Part shown: in pieces, positions 31,035 to 33,753 of the stretch
Layout: each line of letters starts with the position of its first letter
Position numbering within the stretch: the stretch's first letter is position 1
DNA from: a virus
Direction: 5' to 3' (one strand)
DNA: 33,753 bases
IMG/VR virus record: IMGVR_UViG_3300027969_003548
Location: 1 to 33,753 of that record
Translations under genes and position numbers: made by a program
The notes under the pieces: generated by a model
The model's database searches: none
Told to the model about the DNA's origin: nothing
What the model saw: only the letters and a program-made list of their open reading frames with translations

Positions 31035-31706
31035 ATGAAAACACTAAGAGAAATGATTGACCTGATAGAAGGTATTAACGATCCTGCCATATTCAAAGTA
31101 GTATTCCTAATAGGCGGACCCGGCAGTGGCAAGGGCTATATATCAAAACAACTAGGCCTCCAAAGCCTAGGATACGTTCCCATCAACAGTGATACAGCAT
31201 TTGAATTCCTCATGACTAAGAATAACCTAGACTTTAAGATGCCAGACTCAGAAGAAGAAAAGCGTAATCAAGTCAGAGACCGTGCAAAACAAGTCACCGC
31301 ATCTAAGATAGCTCTAGCAGTCCATGGAAGATTAGGCATAGTTATAGACGGCACCGGTGATAACTTTGAAAAAGTCATCAGAATGAAAGCCAAATTTGAC
31401 GAACTAGGATATAATAACTTTGTTGTTATAGTGAATACCGACTTTGAGGTTGCAAAACAACGTAATCAACTCCGTGCCAGAACAGTACCAGACCATGTTA
31501 TCAGTGATAAATGGCATGCCGCCCATAACAATATGGGTAAGTTTGCAAACGCTTTTGAGAATGCCGCTGTCATAGATAACAGTGGAGATAATGAAACTAC
31601 CAATCAACAGATCCAAACCACGTATAAGAAACTAGTGAAATTCACAAACCAAGCACCTACCAAGAATCCTGCTAGAGCATGGATTCAAAGTAACAAGCCA
31701 GCATAG
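31035..31706 (+). CDS. P-loop kinase, zeta-toxin/polynucleotide-kinase-like
   Basis: A 223-residue kinase. It starts MKTLREMIDLIEG, a version of the tag with a possible cut after LIE. Walker A is GGPGSGKG, followed by PINSDTAFE, IVIDGTGDNFEKV (Walker B region) and RNQLRARTVPDHVI...KW, the Arg-rich lid. The order fits zeta-toxin/PNK-type kinases, which phosphorylate sugar nucleotides or nucleic-acid ends. It diverges from the tagged operon at the palindromic late promoter, so it is probably packaged with that set. The 3' end is followed by 430 bases without genes. Confidence 0.8.
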   Translation: MKTLREMIDLIEGINDPAIFKVVFLIGGPGSGKGYISKQLGLQSLGYVPINSDTAFEFLMTKNNLDFKMPDSEEEKRNQVRDRAKQVTASKIALAVHGRLGIVIDGTGDNFEKVIRMKAKFDELGYNNFVVIVNTDFEVAKQRNQLRARTVPDHVISDKWHAAHNNMGKFANAFENAAVIDNSGDNETTNQQIQTTYKKLVKFTNQAPTKNPARAWIQSNKPA

Positions 31707-31738
31707 AAACACAACAACAATAACCCTAGACCAAAAAT

Positions 31739-31877
31739 CTACCGGGATCCTAGATAAAAAATTTATTCCGGTTTTGGAAACCACCGTTTTTCTACCGTCG
31801 TCCAGCTCCGGCGTAGACAGTAACCTACCGTACATACTACCGTAATCTACCAGATATCGGAAAAATAAAACCTACCG
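31739..31877. repeat. Cluster of CTACCG hexamers in non-coding DNA
   Basis: CTACCG occurs at 31739, 31792, 31825, 31837 and 31872, with CTACCA at 31847, together with several CCGG-containing motifs (TCCGG, ATCCGG). No ORF of any length is convincing here. Spacing is irregular, so this is a cluster of binding-site-like words, possibly part of a replication or regulatory region. Confidence 0.5.
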
Positions 31878-31959
31878 GATATCCGGAAAAACAAGTTTAC
31901 GCAAACTTTATTTGGCGCGCCAGCACTAAAGTATACTTGTATTGTAGCTTAAAAACAAC

Positions 31960-31979
31960 ACTGGGGTGTCCCAGTTTTT
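31960..31979 (+). terminator. Intrinsic terminator
   Basis: ACTGGG (31960-31965), loop GTGT, CCCAGT (31970-31975), then a run of five T to 31979. It would end transcription from the kinase gene 250 bases upstream. Confidence 0.75.
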
Positions 31980-31985
31980 GGAAAT

Positions 31986-32037
31986 CGCTTGACAATTAAA
32001 TAAAACGATTTCGCTTGACAATTAAATAGAACGATTT
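31986..32037 (+). repeat. Two tandem 26-base repeats carrying TTGACAATTAAAT
   Basis: Copies at 31986-32011 and 32012-32037 differ at one base. Each has the -35-like TTGACAATTAAAT found in the right-end promoters, but in the opposite orientation and without a -10 17 bases downstream. The first copy is framed by AAATCG and CGATTT. Confidence 0.75.
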
Positions 32038-32038
32038 A

Positions 32039-32055
32039 AACGCTCTGTAAGCGTT
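32039..32055. other. Small hairpin
   Basis: AACGCT, loop CTGTA, AGCGTT. It lies directly after the tandem repeats. Its role is unknown; it may be part of the same regulatory or terminator region. Confidence 0.5.
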
Positions 32056-32088
32056 CAAAATCAAAAGTGATGCTCTGCTATCAACTGA

Positions 32089-32121
32089 CGCACTAGAGAG
32101 CGTCTGAAGCTCTCTAGTGCG
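32089..32121 (-). terminator. Long perfect hairpin, likely terminator or mRNA end for the right-end gene
   Basis: A 13-bp perfect stem (CGCACTAGAGAGC with its complement at 32109-32121) and a 7-base loop lie 16 bases beyond the stop of the minus-strand gene at 32137. There is no T-run, so termination is not certain; it may protect the 3' end. Confidence 0.55.
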
Positions 32122-32136
32122 CTTACCGCGCACGTT

Positions 32137-32733
32137 TTACGATACAGTCAGCACTTGCTTATTGACTGTCAACTTGACTAAGTTGCTCAGCGTTACAGTG
32201 CGCAGCGTTACATCGTGCGTTACGTCGTTAGTCTTGTTATAGACTAACGTGCTATCGTTCAGCAGCTTAGCTGCGTCACTCTTAGTCATAAACGATGCAG
32301 CGTACTCTTTCGTTGACTCTACATCGTCAACGAACACAATCGACTCAGCACGATTGTAGATCGCATACAAGTATTGCTTAGCAGCGTCTTTCTTGTGTTG
32401 CACGATGCTAAAGCAGTCAGTATGCTCGAAGTAAGTTTCGCTTACAACGAAGTCAGTAATCTCTGACTCGCTGAGCTTGTTAGCTGAGCGCAGCACTTGC
32501 TTACGATACAAATCGTAATCTTTAATCGAAGCGAATAACTGAGCGTTGCAGCGCACAGCTTTACGAATCTTAACAGCACGATTCGCTGCGCTAGTGTTAA
32601 GCTCAACACAGTATTCGATGTTAGCGAAGTTAGTTCCTGCTCGCAGTGCTGCGCTGATTTGCGCTGCGCTGATTTTGTTCTTTGATGCGTCTTGCTTTGC
32701 TTTCACTGCTACTGCGTCAGATGATGTAAACAT
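32137..32733 (-). CDS. Right-end early-type hypothetical protein
   Basis: A 198-residue protein behind two tandem promoters and the conserved leader, with GAGAG as ribosome site. It is rich in Ala, Lys, Val, Thr and Asp, with a helical N-terminal half (KAKQDASKNKISAAQISAALRAG) and a more strand-like end (VTLRTVTLSNLVKLTVNKQVLTVS). There is no membrane segment and the family is not recognised. The DNA is visibly richer in GCG/CGC words than the rest of the window. Confidence 0.68.
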   Translation of the reverse strand: MFTSSDAVAVKAKQDASKNKISAAQISAALRAGTNFANIEYCVELNTSAANRAVKIRKAVRCNAQLFASIKDYDLYRKQVLRSANKLSESEITDFVVSETYFEHTDCFSIVQHKKDAAKQYLYAIYNRAESIVFVDDVESTKEYAASFMTKSDAAKLLNDSTLVYNKTNDVTHDVTLRTVTLSNLVKLTVNKQVLTVS

Positions 32734-32780
32734 ATTCGCTCTCGCTTGTTAAGAACACTTCGTTTGACTTCAGAAACTAC
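32734..32780 (-). promoter_or_regulatory. Conserved 5' leader, copy 1
   Basis: On the minus strand GTTTCTGAAG (32768-32777), a CAAACGAAGTG stretch, CTTAACAAG (32745-32753), then GAGAG and the ATG. The same blocks in the same order precede the genes starting at 33265 and 33587. Confidence 0.75.
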
Positions 32781-32809
32781 ATTTTACAGATTGACGATTT
32801 AATTGTCAA
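32781..32809 (-). promoter_or_regulatory. Right-end promoter P1
   Basis: On the minus strand TTGACA (32804-32809), a 17-base spacer starting ATTAAATCG, and TAAAAT (32781-32786). It serves the gene starting at 32733. Confidence 0.82.
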
Positions 32810-32864
32810 GCTGACTTCACTTCGCTGCGCTGCTCTGCACTTCGTTTGCTGCGTCAACAACTGC

Positions 32865-32903
32865 ATTATGAACGATGACGATTTAATTGTCAAATCGTCA
32901 TCG
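32865..32903 (-). promoter_or_regulatory. Right-end promoter P2 inside a perfect inverted repeat
   Basis: On the minus strand TTGACA (32888-32893), a 17-base spacer and CATAAT (32865-32870). The -35 sits in a 12-base perfect inverted repeat: CGATGACGATTT (32873-32884) and AAATCGTCATCG (32892-32903) around AATTGTC. This could be an operator. It is the second promoter upstream of the gene starting at 32733. Confidence 0.78.
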
Positions 32904-32914
32904 CTTGCTACTCG

Positions 32915-33265
32915 CTACGCTACGACAATCAGCGTTTGCAGCGCAGCAATTGCTGCTAAGTCTTTCTTGAATCGTGCTTCAGTCACGACTCGCTCTCGTG
33001 CTTTGTACTGAGCTTTGCTCAGCACTGTCACACTAGACGATAAGCACTCATTATCGTCATAATCGTCAGCGTCAACGTCAACGATTGCTTCGATCACTCG
33101 CACTTCAACGAACGCATCAGCGCACTCGAACAAGAAAATGTTCGTTCGTTCGTTCGTCAGCAGATTGTCGAGCTTGATATCTGCTTCAGTGTTTTCTAAG
33201 CAATACATTGCATAGTAAGACTCAGCACAATCACGCACGACTGACAAAGTGTAGCTTGTTTTCAT
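32915..33265 (-). CDS. Right-end early-type small protein
   Basis: A 116-residue protein behind promoter P3 and the conserved leader (CTTAACAAGAGAG then ATG). It has an acidic centre (VDVDADDYDDNECLSS) and many short Ala/Val stretches; three cysteines. It has no recognised family. It ends just before promoter P2 of the next gene. Its GC-richer composition is shared with its neighbours. Confidence 0.65.
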   Translation of the reverse strand: MKTSYTLSVVRDCAESYYAMYCLENTEADIKLDNLLTNERTNIFLFECADAFVEVRVIEAIVDVDADDYDDNECLSSSVTVLSKAQYKARERVVTEARFKKDLAAIAALQTLIVVA

Positions 33266-33304
33266 GTTTCACTCTCTTGTTAAGTGTTTTGCTTCAGAAA
33301 CTCT
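33266..33304 (-). promoter_or_regulatory. Conserved 5' leader, copy 2
   Basis: On the minus strand GTTTCTGAAG, CAAAACA, CTTAACAAG and GAGAG in the same order as the leader at 32734-32780. It is slightly shorter because the CGAAGTG stretch is missing. Confidence 0.75.
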
Positions 33305-33343
33305 ATTATGAACGAAGTCGATTTAATTGTCAAATCGACTTCG
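33305..33343 (-). promoter_or_regulatory. Right-end promoter P3 inside a perfect inverted repeat
   Basis: On the minus strand TTGACA (33328-33333), a 17-base spacer and CATAAT (33305-33310). The -35 lies in a 12-base perfect inverted repeat, CGAAGTCGATTT (33313-33324) and AAATCGACTTCG (33332-33343), around AATTGTC. The arms differ from P2 yet still pair perfectly. Confidence 0.78.
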
Positions 33344-33353
33344 CTTGCTGCTA

Positions 33354-33587
33354 CTAGAATCGCTCAACGATCACGCTGATTGAAACATGATCGTAAGTAT
33401 TACGCTCATCATCTTCGACAATCTTGATTGTCACTTCTGCGTCATCACTAGACTGCAAAAACCATACTGATACTTCAGTATTATCACGACGATAATTTTC
33501 GTCTGCGTCATCAAACGTCATACAAGTTGCAATGTGTTGCTGAGCAATTTTAACAATTTCAGCAGCAGTCTGAGATACTTTACGCAT
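33354..33587 (-). CDS. Right-end early-type small protein
   Basis: A 77-residue protein. The ATG at 33587 is preferred over an in-frame GTG at 33599, because the GTG lies within the GAGAG ribosome site that all three right-end genes share. It starts MRKVSQTAAEIVKIAQQHIATC and has an acidic FDDADENYRRDN segment. The second half alternates polar and hydrophobic residues like a beta sheet (EVTIKIVEDDE, HVSISVIVERF). The family is not recognised. Confidence 0.65.
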   Translation of the reverse strand: MRKVSQTAAEIVKIAQQHIATCMTFDDADENYRRDNTEVSVWFLQSSDDAEVTIKIVEDDERNTYDHVSISVIVERF

Positions 33588-33632
33588 AGTCGCTCTCACT
33601 TGTTAAGAACTTCGTTTAACTTCAGAAACTGA
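33588..33632 (-). promoter_or_regulatory. Conserved 5' leader, copy 3
   Basis: On the minus strand GTTTCTGAAG, TTAAACGAAGTT, CTTAACAAG and TGAGAG before the ATG. It is close to copy 1 over its whole length. Confidence 0.75.
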
Positions 33633-33661
33633 ATTATTGCACACTACGATTTAATTGTCAA
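33633..33661 (-). promoter_or_regulatory. Right-end promoter P4
   Basis: On the minus strand TTGACA (33656-33661), a 17-base spacer starting ATTAAATCG, and AATAAT (33633-33638). It serves the gene starting at 33587. Confidence 0.8.
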
Positions 33662-33678
33662 CTAGTCGCTTTCGCTTT
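33645..33678. repeat. 34-base exact direct repeat, copy 1
   Basis: The 34 bases at 33645-33678 recur exactly at 33720-33753. The unit holds the -35 of P4 or P5 plus about 17 upstream bases ending in CGCTTTCGCTTT, so upstream promoter DNA is conserved too. Confidence 0.85.
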
Positions 33679-33707
33679 GCGATACAGTTTTCGCTGACAA
33701 CAACGAT

Positions 33708-33736
33708 ATATTAACTGAGTACGATTTAATTGTCAA
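33708..33736 (-). promoter_or_regulatory. Right-end promoter P5
   Basis: On the minus strand TTGACA (33731-33736), a 17-base spacer and TAATAT (33708-33713). It is a second, upstream promoter for the gene starting at 33587. Confidence 0.72.
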
Positions 33737-33753
33737 CTAGTCGCTTTCGCTTT
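33720..33753. repeat. 34-base exact direct repeat, copy 2 (runs to the window end)
   Basis: Identical to 33645-33678. The repeat may continue past the window, since it is cut by the last base. Confidence 0.85.

Noticed and set aside
32089-32121. Transposon terminal inverted repeat
   Set aside because: The arms are only 7 bases apart, no transposase is present, and the position just past a gene stop fits an mRNA 3' hairpin.
1-33753. tRNA genes or CRISPR arrays
   Set aside because: No cloverleaf with TTCRA arm and no regularly spaced repeats were found by reading both strands. The right-end repeats are promoter/leader cassettes, not CRISPR units. A tRNA scan was not possible here.

Overview
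The window looks like part of the genome of a tailed, T4-like (myovirus) phage of an aquatic Gram-negative bacterium. The support is an AT-rich, very tightly packed gene layout with many TAATG and ATGA overlaps, T4-type nucleotide genes (nrdA end, nrdB, glutaredoxin, ATP-dependent DNA ligase), a PAAR spike-tip protein, TATAAATA late-promoter octamers, homing endonucleases, and many small unrecognised ORFs. The host cannot be fixed from the sequence. A phasin, a PlcP/Agt-type lipid pair, ClpS and bS21 all point to a proteobacterium.

Layout. 1-4753: ribonucleotide reductase block (nrdA 3' end, class II aldolase-like gene, nrdB, glutaredoxin), interrupted by a minus-strand pair of nucleotidyltransferase-fold genes under a consensus sigma70 promoter. 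4757-8787: virion-type genes (PAAR, two large structural-looking proteins, and a late-promoter unit ending in a protein with a capsid-targeting-like N-terminus). 8791-13151: small conserved phage genes and DNA ligase, with a GIY-YIG homing endonuclease inserted at the 5' end of an MGLDQY-family gene. 13206-17478: membrane/coiled-coil protein, then ClpX, ribosomal protein bS21, Hsp20 and ClpS. 17475-20587: metallophosphoesterase and a PlcP/Agt-like membrane-lipid remodelling pair on the minus strand, with a hidden small exported-type ORF between them. 20983-23718: UV-damage endonuclease (UvdE), small membrane and basic proteins, an HNH endonuclease, and two very short genes. 23736-27295: phasin, a ClpP-like protein, canonical ClpP, then a run of tiny genes including four related ones and a 2-oxoglutarate/Fe(II) oxygenase-like protein. 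27296-31706: three large minus-strand genes and one plus-strand gene diverging from a palindromic bidirectional late promoter. All four start with a short peptide like the T4 internal-protein capsid-targeting sequence. 31707-32136: non-coding, repeat-rich DNA. 32137-33753: small minus-strand genes, each behind a near-identical strong promoter and leader cassette.

How it fits together. Strong TTGACAAT promoters appear to drive early host-takeover functions (nucleotidyltransferases, UvdE, phasin, the Clp proteases, right-end small genes). TATAAATA-type promoters appear to drive late genes. The most striking themes are: (1) a cohort of probably packaged and injected proteins, including a zinc-protease-like protein and a P-loop kinase; (2) a phage proteostasis and translation set (ClpX, two ClpP-type subunits, ClpS, Hsp20, bS21, phasin); (3) phage lipid remodelling; (4) a homing-endonuclease insertion that rebuilt its target gene's start with recoded synonymous codons; (5) repeated early promoter/leader cassettes, two of them with the -35 box inside inverted repeats whose arms co-vary.
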